In this document: piece by piece, positions 1 to 7,921 of the stretch | How positions within the stretch are numbered: the stretch's first letter is position 1 | How the letters are laid out: every line of letters starts with the position of its first letter | Assembly (NCBI GenBank): GCA_000381605.1 | Contig: KB906758.1 | Span: 489,615-553,614 of the forward strand | Direction: 5' to 3' | Length of the DNA stretch: 64,000 bases | Source: Acidobacteriaceae bacterium KBS 89 | Lineage (GTDB): Bacteria; Acidobacteriota; Terriglobia; Terriglobales; Acidobacteriaceae | The notes under the pieces: generated by a model | The model's database searches: none | Seen by the model: only the letters and a program-made list of their open reading frames with translations | Told to the model about the DNA's origin: nothing | Program-made: the position numbers and the translations under genes

Positions 1-649
1 AGGTGGGGCCGAAGCTGTAGACCTTGCCGAGGGCGAGGGCGGTGGCTTCGATGTAGAGCTGGCCGGATTGGGTGAGGTAGGCCTTGTCGTCGTCGAAGTA
101 GTCCATCTCGAAGAGCTCGGAGGTGCCTTCGCAAGCGTTGGGGGTGAGGATGGGTGGGTCGGTGCGGATGAAGCCGTTGGTGTCGAAGTACTCGGCTGCG
201 GCGCGCATGATGGTGGCGCGGACGCGGAGGATGGCGGATTGGCGGGGGGTGCGGAGCCAGAGGTGGCGGTGCTCCATGAGGAAGTCGACGCCGTGCTCTT
301 TGAGGGTGATGGGGAAAGGGGTGTCTTCGGGGACGCGTTGGAGGACTTCGATGTTTTCTACGTCGAGCTCGTAGCCGCTGGGGGCACGGGAGTCGGCACG
401 GACTTTGCCGGTGACGGTGAGGCTGGATTCGAGGGTGAGATTTTTGAGGGTCTCAAAGACCGCTTCGGTGACGGCGGCTTTGGGGACGATGCCCTGGATG
501 GTGCCGGTGCCGTCGCGGAAGATGGGGAAGAGAAGCTTGCCGGAAGCGCGGAGGTTGTAGAGCCAGCCGCGGAGGGTGATGGTCTGGCCTTCAAAGGAGG
601 CGAGGGAGGCTATGGTGGCGATGGGTGGGGTGTTTGCTTCGTTCGACAT
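1..649 (-). CDS. asnS: Asparaginyl-tRNA synthetase, N-terminal part (runs off window)
   Basis: Charges tRNA-Asn with asparagine in the cytoplasm. The minus strand is open from an ATG at 649 to the window edge, giving about 216 residues. The first ~110 residues have the features of an OB-fold anticodon-binding domain (short motifs LRGWLYNLR, FRDGTGTIQG). The class II catalytic core begins after that, with EHRHLWLRTPRQ, then PILTPNACEGTSELF and YLTQSGQLY, which are typical of class IIb AsnRS; the TPNACEG stretch favours AsnRS over AspRS. The C-terminal half, with the remaining class II motifs, lies outside. The gene is divergent from the amine oxidase gene across 295 bases. Large plus-strand open frames over this gene are shadows caused by its high third-position GC. 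Confidence 0.93.
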   Translation of the reverse strand, partial: MSNEANTPPIATIASLASFEGQTITLRGWLYNLRASGKLLFPIFRDGTGTIQGIVPKAAVTEAVFETLKNLTLESSLTVTGKVRADSRAPSGYELDVENIEVLQRVPEDTPFPITLKEHGVDFLMEHRHLWLRTPRQSAILRVRATIMRAAAEYFDTNGFIRTDPPILTPNACEGTSELFEMDYFDDDKAYLTQSGQLYIEATALALGKVYSFGPT

Positions 650-749
650 GTCACTAACAGTCTACTAGTGCGAGGTCTTCTCGAAGCGGCCCGCCTGGTA
701 TGGGCACCCAGCGTGAACAGACGTCGGCAAGTGCAGAGGCGTAAAGCAG

Positions 750-772
750 ATCCTCCGTCTGCGACGAAGGAT
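750..772. repeat. Imperfect inverted repeat, possible REP-like hairpin
   Basis: Two 10-base arms (ATCCTCCGTC and GACGAAGGAT) flank a 3-base loop and pair with one mismatch. It sits in the 295-base divergent spacer between asnS and the amine oxidase. There is no T-tract, so it is not an obvious terminator. Similar GA-GGATGACA-type segments may be dispersed in acidobacterial intergenic regions, but only this copy is seen here, so calling it a repeat family member is inference. The rest of the 650-944 spacer holds no gene that I can support. Confidence 0.35.
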
Positions 773-944
773 GACAACTTTTGTTTTAGTGAAGAGCTTC
801 TTTGCGAGACATTTCGGAGACAAATTGAATATGTATGGCAACAAATTTCAATACAAAACGGTGACACAACAAGGACAAAATCCTCTCCCCGTTATTCCAC
901 ACTGAAATAGGCCCCCAAAATTTCAATTGCTAGGAGGACTCTGT

Positions 945-2510
945 ATGAGTTTCACTCGGCGCGCCTTTATTCAGCGCATGGCACAGATCGGCGGGTACTC
1001 GGCTGCGTTTTCTACGATGCGGACTCTTGGGTTGATGGCCGCTCCCGGTATCTCTATGCTGCCACAGCTTACGGCTGATTTCGGCAAGGGAAAGAAGGTT
1101 GTCATTCTGGGTGCAGGGATCGCGGGCCTTGTGGCTGCTTATGAGCTCCGAAAAGCGGGCTTCGACTGCACAATACTCGAAGCTCGCAATCGCCCTGGCG
1201 GCCGTAACTGGACGGTTCGTGACGGCACCAAGGTTGAGTTTACCGATGGCACGGTGCAACACTGCGACTGGAATAACGGCGGCTATTTCAACGCCGGGCC
1301 GGCGCGAATTCCATCGATCCATACTCATATGCTTGGGTATTGCCAGGAGCTGGGCGTTCCCCTCGAAGTCGAGGTCAACACGTCTCGCTCTGCTTTGATG
1401 CAGGCCGACGTTCTTAACGGAGGCAAGGCCGTTGAGCAGCGCCAGGTGGTCCATGACACACGAGGGTATCTTGCAGAACTGCTGACCAAGGCGATCAACA
1501 AACACTTGCTTGACGAGGAGCTGTCGAAGGAGGACTGTGCTCGTCTTGCCGATTTCCTTCACGGCTTCGGGGACCTGAATGCGAGCGGCAACTACGCTGG
1601 CACGACGCGTGCGGGCTTCACTACGCAACGGGATGCTGGCCTTACCCAAGCGGTGCTGCATAAACCTCTTAAGCTGACTGAACTTCTGGCGGCTGACTTT
1701 TCGAAGGGAGAGTTTTACGAGGAACAGATTGACTGGCAGGCTACGATGTTTCAGTCGGTCGGCGGTATGGACCGCATTGCATTTGGCTTCGCCAAATCGC
1801 TCGGCGACGTCGTTCAGTACGATTGCGTGGTCAAGGAGATTGCGACGGGCGACAGCACTGTTACTGTTGCGTACTCGAAGTCCGGGACACCCCAGATGCT
1901 CATCGCTGATTTCTGCATCTGCACCATGCCGATTGCTGTGCTCGCCCAGACGAAGAACAACTTCTCCGCAGAGACCCAGAAGGCATTCACGGGCATGCCT
2001 ATGACTGCGCAGTTCAAGATTGCGTGGGAGTCGCCTCGCTTCTGGGAGAAGGAGAAGAATATCTATGGTGGCATCTCGTTCCTCAATGACACTGTTGATC
2101 TCGTCTGGTATCCCACGGATCGGATGTTTTCGCCTACCGGGGTTGTCATCGCGGGCTTTAATCTGGAGCGCGAAGATCTGACGGACAAGCTGACGCCCTT
2201 CGGCGCGTTGCCATCAACGCAGGCAAAACTCGACGCCTCGCGCGCTGCCGTGGAGAAGCTGCATCCGGGTTGTTCGCATTTACTCAGCAAGCCTGTCTAC
2301 GTCAGTTGGGCCAAGATTCCGTACTCGCTAGGGGCGTATGCGAACAACCGACATGTCGAGTGCGATGCCGCGTACGCGCAGCTCGATAAGCCGCAGGGTC
2401 GCACTTACTTTGCTGGAGATTACCTGTCGCATCTTGTTGGGTGGCAGGAAGGCGCGGTGCTTTCTTCGCACCACGCAATCGAGCGTATTGCCAAACAGAT
2501 GCAGAGTTAG
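945..2510 (+). CDS. Tat-exported flavin-dependent amine oxidase (monoamine / L-amino-acid oxidase family)
   Basis: Predicted FAD enzyme oxidising an amine or amino acid, exported folded through the Tat pathway. Start is the ATG at 945, placed 7 bases after AGGAGG at 932-937; a TTG further upstream is less likely. The protein is 521 residues. Residues 1-40 carry a twin-arginine signal (TRRAF at 4-8, then a hydrophobic stretch). Residues 52-61 hold the Rossmann FAD motif VVILGAGIAG, followed by ARNRPGGRNW, the amine oxidase GG motif. The C-terminus has TYFAGDYLSHLVGWQEGAV, the usual second FAD-binding segment. Substrate cannot be told. It converges with the methyltransferase gene, leaving only 8 bases between stops. 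Family is secure, substrate unknown. Confidence 0.9.
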   Translation: MSFTRRAFIQRMAQIGGYSAAFSTMRTLGLMAAPGISMLPQLTADFGKGKKVVILGAGIAGLVAAYELRKAGFDCTILEARNRPGGRNWTVRDGTKVEFTDGTVQHCDWNNGGYFNAGPARIPSIHTHMLGYCQELGVPLEVEVNTSRSALMQADVLNGGKAVEQRQVVHDTRGYLAELLTKAINKHLLDEELSKEDCARLADFLHGFGDLNASGNYAGTTRAGFTTQRDAGLTQAVLHKPLKLTELLAADFSKGEFYEEQIDWQATMFQSVGGMDRIAFGFAKSLGDVVQYDCVVKEIATGDSTVTVAYSKSGTPQMLIADFCICTMPIAVLAQTKNNFSAETQKAFTGMPMTAQFKIAWESPRFWEKEKNIYGGISFLNDTVDLVWYPTDRMFSPTGVVIAGFNLEREDLTDKLTPFGALPSTQAKLDASRAAVEKLHPGCSHLLSKPVYVSWAKIPYSLGAYANNRHVECDAAYAQLDKPQGRTYFAGDYLSHLVGWQEGAVLSSHHAIERIAKQMQS

Positions 2511-2518
2511 GTTGCGGA

Positions 2519-3529
2519 TTATTTGATGCCGATGACCATGGAGTCGGGGCCGACGAGATGTTCTACGCGTGTGGAGTGGAATCCTGCTTCTTTCATCCAG
2601 CCCACGCAGTCGGCGCCGGTGTAGTCGAAGCCGCCGGGGGTTTCGATGAGCATGTTGAGACTCATGAGGAGGCCAAAGGAGTTTTTGGAGCGATCGTCGT
2701 CGATGATGCCTTCGTAGACGATGAAGGCGCCTCCTGAGGGCAAGGCTTCGTAGGCTTTGCGGATGAGCATCTTCTTTTCTTCGAGGTTCCAGTCGTGGAG
2801 GATGTGGCCCATCATGATGACGTCGGCTTGAGAGATGGGTGAGTCGAAGAAGCTGCCCGGACGGAACTGGACACGACCGGAGAGACCGTTCTCGGTGATG
2901 TAGTCCTCGAAGATGGGACCGACCTCGGGGAGGTCGAAGCCGATGCCGGCGATGTGCGGGTTGGCGAGAGCAACTTGGGTGATGAGATCGCCTTGTGCGG
3001 TGCCGACGTCCACGGCCGATTTGTAGTCGGCCCAGGGGAATTTTCTGGCGATAGCCATGTTTGCACCGTGGCTGATGCCGGTCATGGCTTTGAGGAAACC
3101 GCGGAGCCTTTCGGGATCGGCGTAGAGGGCGTCGAAGAGGCCGACACCGCCCTGGCTGCCTTCGTTCTGCGGCTCACCGGTTCGGAGAGCTACGGTGAGG
3201 TTGCCCCAGAAGGGATAGAGGCGGTTGTTGGCCATCTCGAGCATGCCGCCGATGTAGGAGGGCTTGCGCTTGTCGAGGAAGAGATCGGTTGAGGGCGTGT
3301 TGTAGTAGGTGCCGTCGCGGCGCTCGAGGAAGTTGAGGGAGACGAGGGCATCGAGGAAGTCGTGCGCGGAGCGGGGGTGCAGGCGGAGGCGAGCGCTCAG
3401 TTCGGTCAAGGTTTCGGGGTGTTTTGCGAGCTCGGTGAAGAGCTCCATTTCGACTGCGCTTAGCAGGACTTTAGAGGACCAGAAGCCGAGTCCTACCTGC
3501 ATTATGTGGTCCATCCGTGGTTCGCTCAT
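2519..3529 (-). CDS. SAM-dependent O-methyltransferase with winged-helix dimerisation domain
   Basis: A 336-residue class I methyltransferase of the plant O-methyltransferase / acetylserotonin methyltransferase type (Pfam Methyltransf_2 family). Residues ~15-90 form the dimerisation winged-helix domain. The SAM-binding motif is DVGTAQGDL at 174-182, a slightly altered form of the usual D-x-G-G-G-x-G. The catalytic region GHILHDW is at 241-247, with H245 as the likely general base. An acidic FDLPEV follows the first strand. The start ATG has GGAGG about 12 bases upstream. Such enzymes methylate hydroxyls on small aromatic or polyketide substrates; none is indicated by the neighbours. It converges on the amine oxidase gene. 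Confidence 0.88.
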   Translation of the reverse strand: MSEPRMDHIMQVGLGFWSSKVLLSAVEMELFTELAKHPETLTELSARLRLHPRSAHDFLDALVSLNFLERRDGTYYNTPSTDLFLDKRKPSYIGGMLEMANNRLYPFWGNLTVALRTGEPQNEGSQGGVGLFDALYADPERLRGFLKAMTGISHGANMAIARKFPWADYKSAVDVGTAQGDLITQVALANPHIAGIGFDLPEVGPIFEDYITENGLSGRVQFRPGSFFDSPISQADVIMMGHILHDWNLEEKKMLIRKAYEALPSGGAFIVYEGIIDDDRSKNSFGLLMSLNMLIETPGGFDYTGADCVGWMKEAGFHSTRVEHLVGPDSMVIGIK

Positions 3530-3651
3530 TACCGTACTAACCTCCTGAAATTATTGAAGGCCCGGAGATTCAATTGTAGAAGGGGAGAGCTTTCCGATCA
3601 TACGCGAGTCGACGGCTCATGCCGATCAACTCCTTCGACGATTCAGCTCTG

Positions 3652-4518
3652 TCACGCCAGTTGTTCGGTATTTCGCTTGAAGAAGTCGAAGGCCTGGGTG
3701 GTTTTCGTGGTGACGGACTCGGGAGTTTCTTCGAGGTCGTGGGCGATTTCGAGGAGGCCTGTGGTTTCCGCGGGAAGCGTGGAGGCTTGCCTGGCGATGT
3801 TGTTCCAGTCGATGGTGCCGCTGCCGGGCCAGAGGTGATTGTCGTGTTGACCGTGGTTGTCGTGGAGGTGGAGTTGCGCGATGCGAGGCCGGAGGAGTGC
3901 GATGGCTTCGTCGATGCCAAGGTTGTTTTCAGAATGCGAGAGGTGGGCGTGGCCTATGTCGAGGGCGACACCGACGCGGTCGAAGTGGCCGACGTTGAGG
4001 ATTTCGAGGATGTGTTCGGGGGTGGTGATTTCGTTTTGCAGATTTTCGATGAGGATGCGGACGCCGAGGGGGTGGGCGAAGGCTTTAAGGTGTTCGATAG
4101 CGGTGAGGGAGTTCTCGAGGGCGCGGGTGTTCCAGGGGTCGTCTTTTTGGCCGAGGTGGAGGACGCAGGCTGTGAAGGGGACCTGCTCGGCTGCCTCGAG
4201 GGCGCGCTTGACCTCGTCCATTGCGGTGATGCGGTGGGATTTTTCGGGATCGATGAGATTGATGTTCGGGGCGACGTGGCGGGACCATTGCCCGCTTCCC
4301 CGATCGCTGAAGTAGAGGGGCTGGTGGAGCGTGGCGGTGACGCCTGTGTTGCGGAACCATGTGGCGACGTCGCGGACGGCGGCGCGGTCGCTGTAGTCGA
4401 AGTGGTGGCGGGCGGCGACGACTTCGATGGTTTGGGCTCCACCCCTGTGCAGGGCGTCGAGCAGGCCGGGGTGGAGGCGCTGCTGGAGGAAGACGTGGGT
4501 GGACACGGCGGGCTGCAT
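3652..4518 (-). CDS. Sugar phosphate isomerase/epimerase-like TIM-barrel protein
   Basis: A 288-residue member of the xylose isomerase-like TIM barrel family (AP_endonuc_2). Visible metal-site motifs are RILIENLQNE in mid-protein, VALDIGHAHLS, then QLHLHDNHGQHDNHLWPG, and LLEIAHD near the end. These supply the Glu, Asp and His ligands typical of the fold. Neither an endonuclease nor a specific epimerase role can be picked. No signal peptide is visible, so it is probably cytoplasmic. The ribosome site before the ATG is weak. It is divergent from the SGNH hydrolase gene with a 77-base spacer. Large plus-strand frames over it are shadows. Confidence 0.82.
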   Translation of the reverse strand: MQPAVSTHVFLQQRLHPGLLDALHRGGAQTIEVVAARHHFDYSDRAAVRDVATWFRNTGVTATLHQPLYFSDRGSGQWSRHVAPNINLIDPEKSHRITAMDEVKRALEAAEQVPFTACVLHLGQKDDPWNTRALENSLTAIEHLKAFAHPLGVRILIENLQNEITTPEHILEILNVGHFDRVGVALDIGHAHLSHSENNLGIDEAIALLRPRIAQLHLHDNHGQHDNHLWPGSGTIDWNNIARQASTLPAETTGLLEIAHDLEETPESVTTKTTQAFDFFKRNTEQLA

Positions 4519-4595
4519 CAGTTCTTAAAGTACAGCAGCGGAGGGTCAAATGCGCGGTTCGGCTAGAATCGGAACGTTAAAGGAGAGAGTTAATC

Positions 4596-5393
4596 ATGAA
4601 GGATCTATTGATGGTGGGTCTGTTGGGTGGGGTCGCCTTGATGAGTGGGTTGGGGTATTCGCAGACGGCACCGGCTGCGAACACGCCTGGCAGTCCTGCA
4701 GCCGCAACTGTGCCTGCTGCGGCGGATACGGCGAAGCAGATTGCGACGATGGAGGCGAAGCTGGCGGACTGGCCGCAGCTGGGAAGGTACAAGGCCGCGA
4801 ATTCAGAGCTGGGACCGGTGGGTCAGGGGGAACAAAGGGTGGTGTTTTATGGGGATTCGATTACGGACGGGTGGGGACGACGTCCGGATACGGGCGAGTT
4901 CTTTCCCGGGAAGACGTATGTGAATCGCGGGATCAGCGGACAGACGACGCCACAGATGGTGGTGCGGTTTCGGCAGGACGTGATCAATCTGCATCCGGCT
5001 GCGGTAGTCATTCTGGCGGGTACGAATGACGTTGCAGGAAATACAGGGCCGATGACACCGGAGATGACGGAGGATAACTTTCGGTCGATGATCGATCTGG
5101 CGAAGGCGAATCAGATCAAGGTGATCATCGCGTCGATTACTCCGGCGGCAGACTATCCGTGGAAGAAAGGGCTGGCGCCGGCGGCAAAGATCAGGACGCT
5201 GAATAATTGGCTTCAGGGATATTGTGTAACTCGTTCGGTGACGTTTCTTGATTACTACTCTGCGATGGCGGGGGAGGACGGTGGGATGAAGGAAGGCCTC
5301 AGTTTCGACGGGGTGCATCCGAATGCGAAGGGGTATGCGATTATGCGGCCGCTGGCGCAGGCGGCGATCGATAAGACACTGGGTGGGAAGTAG
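4596..5393 (+). CDS. Secreted SGNH/GDSL-type esterase or acylhydrolase
   Basis: A 265-residue exported hydrolase. Residues 1-23 are a signal peptide (MKDLLMVGLLGG... ending near SQT), followed by an Ala/Pro-rich linker. The four SGNH blocks are all present: FYGDSITDGW with nucleophile S88, RGISGQT with G115, AGTNDV with N144, and DGVHPN with D238 and H241. The start ATG follows AAAGGAGAG at good spacing. Substrate could be a lipid ester or acetylated polysaccharide. The downstream neighbour is the converging DUF72 gene. The family call is strong; the substrate is not known. Confidence 0.92.
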   Translation: MKDLLMVGLLGGVALMSGLGYSQTAPAANTPGSPAAATVPAAADTAKQIATMEAKLADWPQLGRYKAANSELGPVGQGEQRVVFYGDSITDGWGRRPDTGEFFPGKTYVNRGISGQTTPQMVVRFRQDVINLHPAAVVILAGTNDVAGNTGPMTPEMTEDNFRSMIDLAKANQIKVIIASITPAADYPWKKGLAPAAKIRTLNNWLQGYCVTRSVTFLDYYSAMAGEDGGMKEGLSFDGVHPNAKGYAIMRPLAQAAIDKTLGGK

Positions 5394-5412
5394 GTCTTTC
5401 TGGATTGCTAGA

Positions 5413-6141
5413 TTAAGCCAGTGCGAGGAGATGTTTGAGGGTTCGGGAATCTCCAAGTGCAGCGCCGGAGGCGGTGTTGTCGAAGATGCACCACACCTCG
5501 GCGACCTGACGCTGGTGTGCAATTGTAGTGGCGAGTGATTGCAGGAATGGTCTTGTGTACCCGGAGTAATACATGCGCGGAGAACCGTGTAGGCGGTAGT
5601 AGATGAGTTTGTCCCAACCACCAAAGGCGGCGGCTTCCGGGACTGGCGCAGGGTCGGCTGCGACTCTGGCGATTTGGAATTGCTGCAGAAGCTGGTCTGT
5701 TTCGGGAGTGAACCAAGTGGGATGGCGGGGTTCGAAGGCGATGGGGCCTGAGTACTGGTTGCGAAGAAGGGTGAAAAAAACTTCGGCGATCTTGCGGTTG
5801 AAAGCAGATTTTGGCGGGAGCTGGAAGAGAGTGGGGCCGAGTTTGTCAGCCAGGGTCATCGCTTCTGTGAAGAAGTTCTTCAACTGGTTGGAGGAGCATG
5901 CGAGGGTGGCTTCGTGGGTAATGGTCTTTGGTGCTTTGACGGAGAAACGGAAGTTGCCGGGGACTGACTCCGCCCATTTCGCCCAGGTTGCAATGCGGTG
6001 TGAGCGATAGAAGGAGGAGTTGATCTCGACACAGGAGAGGACCTGAGCGTAGCGTTCGAGGTGAGTTCCGATTTGGGGGAATTCGTCGAGGTACTGCCTG
6101 GGTATGCTCCAGCCGGCGGTACCGATGTGGGTGGGGAACAT
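5413..6141 (-). CDS. DUF72 domain protein (YecE family)
   Basis: A 242-residue protein with the hallmarks of the DUF72/YecE TIM-barrel family: N-terminal HIGTAGWSIPR, then CVEINSSFYR, RFSVKAPKTITH, LFQLPPKSAF, and YYRLHGSPRMYYSGY near the C-terminus. The biochemical role of the family is not established. No signal peptide. It converges with the SGNH hydrolase gene, 19 bases apart, and is followed upstream on its strand by the small membrane protein gene. Confidence in the family is high and in any function low. Confidence 0.9.
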   Translation of the reverse strand: MFPTHIGTAGWSIPRQYLDEFPQIGTHLERYAQVLSCVEINSSFYRSHRIATWAKWAESVPGNFRFSVKAPKTITHEATLACSSNQLKNFFTEAMTLADKLGPTLFQLPPKSAFNRKIAEVFFTLLRNQYSGPIAFEPRHPTWFTPETDQLLQQFQIARVAADPAPVPEAAAFGGWDKLIYYRLHGSPRMYYSGYTRPFLQSLATTIAHQRQVAEVWCIFDNTASGAALGDSRTLKHLLALA

Positions 6142-6186
6142 GCTGATTCGATGCAGACGCAGCTTGCGGCGTGCGTCTGAGGCCTT

Positions 6187-6537
6187 CTACCAGTGAACGG
6201 ATGGAGTGAAGATGTAGTGGGCTTGCAGGAACCGAGCGAGGAAGAACATGACGACCATCGTGCCGGTTGTCCAGTAGAAGAGTTGCAACGGAAGGGTGGC
6301 GGAGAGGGATGGGTGTGGCGGCGGCTCGGCTTCGCGAAAGATGAAGCCGCCGATGAGACAGATTCCTGCCGAGAGCGCGAAGAGCAGGAGTGAGTCTATG
6401 ATTTTGTCGCGGAAGGCCTGGTGGGGCTGGAGGAAGAGATGCGGGTCTTCGATTGTGAAGAAAAGGGCGTGGAAGACGGCGTAGAGGGAGAGCAGGCAGA
6501 GGAGTAAGGCGACGAGTTTGGCGAGTTCGAGCAGCAT
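6187..6537 (-). CDS. Small membrane protein of unknown function
   Basis: A 116-residue protein with three hydrophobic segments: about residues 4-28, 47-68 and 84-104. The first loop is acidic and His-rich (FTIEDPHLFLQPHQAF), and the middle loop is Pro-rich (EAEPPPHPS). I do not recognise a family. It reads in the same direction as the DUF72 gene, 45 bases upstream of it, so the two may be co-transcribed. Shadow frames on the plus strand are Glu/Gly-rich and not credible. Confidence 0.7.
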   Translation of the reverse strand: MLLELAKLVALLLCLLSLYAVFHALFFTIEDPHLFLQPHQAFRDKIIDSLLLFALSAGICLIGGFIFREAEPPPHPSLSATLPLQLFYWTTGTMVVMFFLARFLQAHYIFTPSVHW

Positions 6538-6635
6538 GCTCCGGCCTCGGGGCTATGGCGGTAGTTTACCGCGTTTCGCCAGTGAGGGGGCACCGAGGCG
6601 CTGTTCGCAATTTCGGAGTTCCTGACAGGCCCTGA

Positions 6636-7229
6636 CTATTGTTTGATAGTCAGCGGTGGGCCGCTGGTCCGCTTCCCAACGAGGCTGATATCCACCTCAA
6701 CGCGGTCGGCGATCTTGATGAAGGGGATGCCGCTGTTCATGCCGAACTCTTTGCGGTCGAAGGCCATTGTGCCCTTGATCGTGCCTGAGCCTGTTCCCAC
6801 GCCGGAGACTGTAAGGGTCAGGGTCTCGGGTTTCGAGACGCCACGAATGGTAAAGGTGCCGGGTACCTCAAAGGTGTTTGGACCTGTCTGTGTGATCTTC
6901 GTTGACTTGAAGGTGATGAGCGGGTCGTGCTCGGAGTCGAAGAAGTCCTTACCCTTCAGCTTGTCGTTCTTCATTCCGCTGCCGGTATTTACGGAGGCTG
7001 CCTGAATTTTGATATCCAGGACACCGGTGGTGACATCGGGAGATGCAAAGGTCAGGGTGGCGTCCCACTTGTCGAAGGTACCTTCTATTGCGACCGATGC
7101 TTTGACGCTGAACTTGACTGTGCTTTGTGGCGGCTGCGAGATTGCGAAGACAGGGGCTTGTGCCTGAGCTGGCGACGGCAACAGTGCGGCGGCAAGCAAC
7201 GGCATGAGTGTCAGATGTCTCATCTTCAT
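6636..7229 (-). CDS. YceI family periplasmic protein
   Basis: A 197-residue lipocalin-like YceI protein, likely binding an isoprenoid or other lipid in the periplasm. The start is taken at 7229 (MKMRHLTL), because AGGAAAGGG lies just upstream and a signal peptide follows (hydrophobic LMPLLAAALLPS, cut near AQA); an open frame extending to 7325 has no such support. Family marks are SVKASVAIEGTFDKWDATL, the KGKDFFDSEHDP region, and the late FDRKEFGMNSG motif typical of YceI. It ends ADRVEVDISLVG. A 230-base stretch separates it from the next gene upstream on this strand; no partner cytochrome b561 is seen. Confidence 0.9.
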   Translation of the reverse strand: MKMRHLTLMPLLAAALLPSPAQAQAPVFAISQPPQSTVKFSVKASVAIEGTFDKWDATLTFASPDVTTGVLDIKIQAASVNTGSGMKNDKLKGKDFFDSEHDPLITFKSTKITQTGPNTFEVPGTFTIRGVSKPETLTLTVSGVGTGSGTIKGTMAFDRKEFGMNSGIPFIKIADRVEVDISLVGKRTSGPPLTIKQ

Positions 7230-7458
7230 GGATTTTTTCCCTTTCCTGAATCCAATAACATGCGGGAGCGGGGCCGCTTGGCCGATTCCAGTGTTGCAGA
7301 CGCTGGAGAACATACTAGGGATCAATTGCCGGAAAGAACACTAGCAAAAATGCCTGTGGCTCGAATTATGGCCCGCAGTTGAAGGCAATCGCTGCCGAAG
7401 GATCACTCCGGTAACTACGCCTGTTCCGAGTACAAACACCAATACCATTGCGGTGCTT

Positions 7459-7698
7459 TTACTTGCCAGTCGTCTCTTCTTCCCCGTGAGGAATGACAGC
7501 GACTACGTCAATAGGCCCCTTACCATGCGGATATCTTATGAAATCCAAGGCATTGCCCGTGACACATGCCTGTTTTTCGCCATCGGCAAAGACTACGGTG
7601 AAGATGGTGTAACCCAGACCCGATTCGCCATGCCGATACAGTTTATTCGCAAAACGGGCGGGCAATCGAGCCGGGCTGTCTCGTGCTTCAGCCAACAT
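7459..7698 (-). CDS. C-terminal half of a probably frameshifted small gene
   Basis: About 80 residues of sensible protein: DSPARLPARFANKLYRHGES then GYTIFTVVFADGEKQ and GPIDVVAVIPHG. I do not recognise the family. The frame overlaps the end of the frame at 7688-7912 by 11-17 bases, and its own start (ATG 7698 or TTG 7704) has no convincing ribosome site of its own. Removing one G of the GG pair at 7692-7693 would join both frames into one protein of about 150 residues. Either this is translated by coupling to the upstream frame, or the two are halves of a broken gene; I favour the second. Confidence 0.55.
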   Translation of the reverse strand: MLAEARDSPARLPARFANKLYRHGESGLGYTIFTVVFADGEKQACVTGNALDFIRYPHGKGPIDVVAVIPHGEEETTGK

Positions 7699-7912
7699 CT
7701 TCAATGCGAATCCACCTCTTACCTGGATCGTCTTCCGGATAGATTCCCCAATGCATTATGTATGGTTTCTCTGCCACGATGTAGACCGTATCGACAATCT
7801 CTCCATTTCGCAGAATTGCCCGGCAGGGGAAATAGATGAGGTCTCCGTCTTTGCTAGGTTCGATGGCGGACAATGCTTTGCGAAGATGGTCAGGCAGTAC
7901 GGAATATCGCAT
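7688..7912 (-). CDS. N-terminal half of a probably frameshifted small gene
   Basis: A 74-residue frame, start ATG at 7912, only 9 bases after the ggt stop, so it is likely co-transcribed with ggt. The sequence is protein-like: PSKDGDLIYFPC, GEIVDTVYIV, MHWGIYPEDDPGKRWIRIEDVG and stop. It ends abruptly in the middle of what reads like a continuous beta-rich domain that resumes in another frame at 7698. No signal peptide, no recognised family. See the finding on a one-base frameshift. Confidence 0.55.
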   Translation of the reverse strand: MRYSVLPDHLRKALSAIEPSKDGDLIYFPCRAILRNGEIVDTVYIVAEKPYIMHWGIYPEDDPGKRWIRIEDVG

Positions 7913-7921
7913 GGCAGATAT

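Noticed and set aside
68..910. 280-residue plus-strand frame
   Set aside because: Gly/Val/Glu-rich shadow lying antisense to asnS, whose frame has clear AsnRS motifs.
3619..4566. 315-residue plus-strand frame
   Set aside because: Antisense shadow of the sugar isomerase-like gene; composition is Gly/Val/Glu/Asp-biased with no motif.
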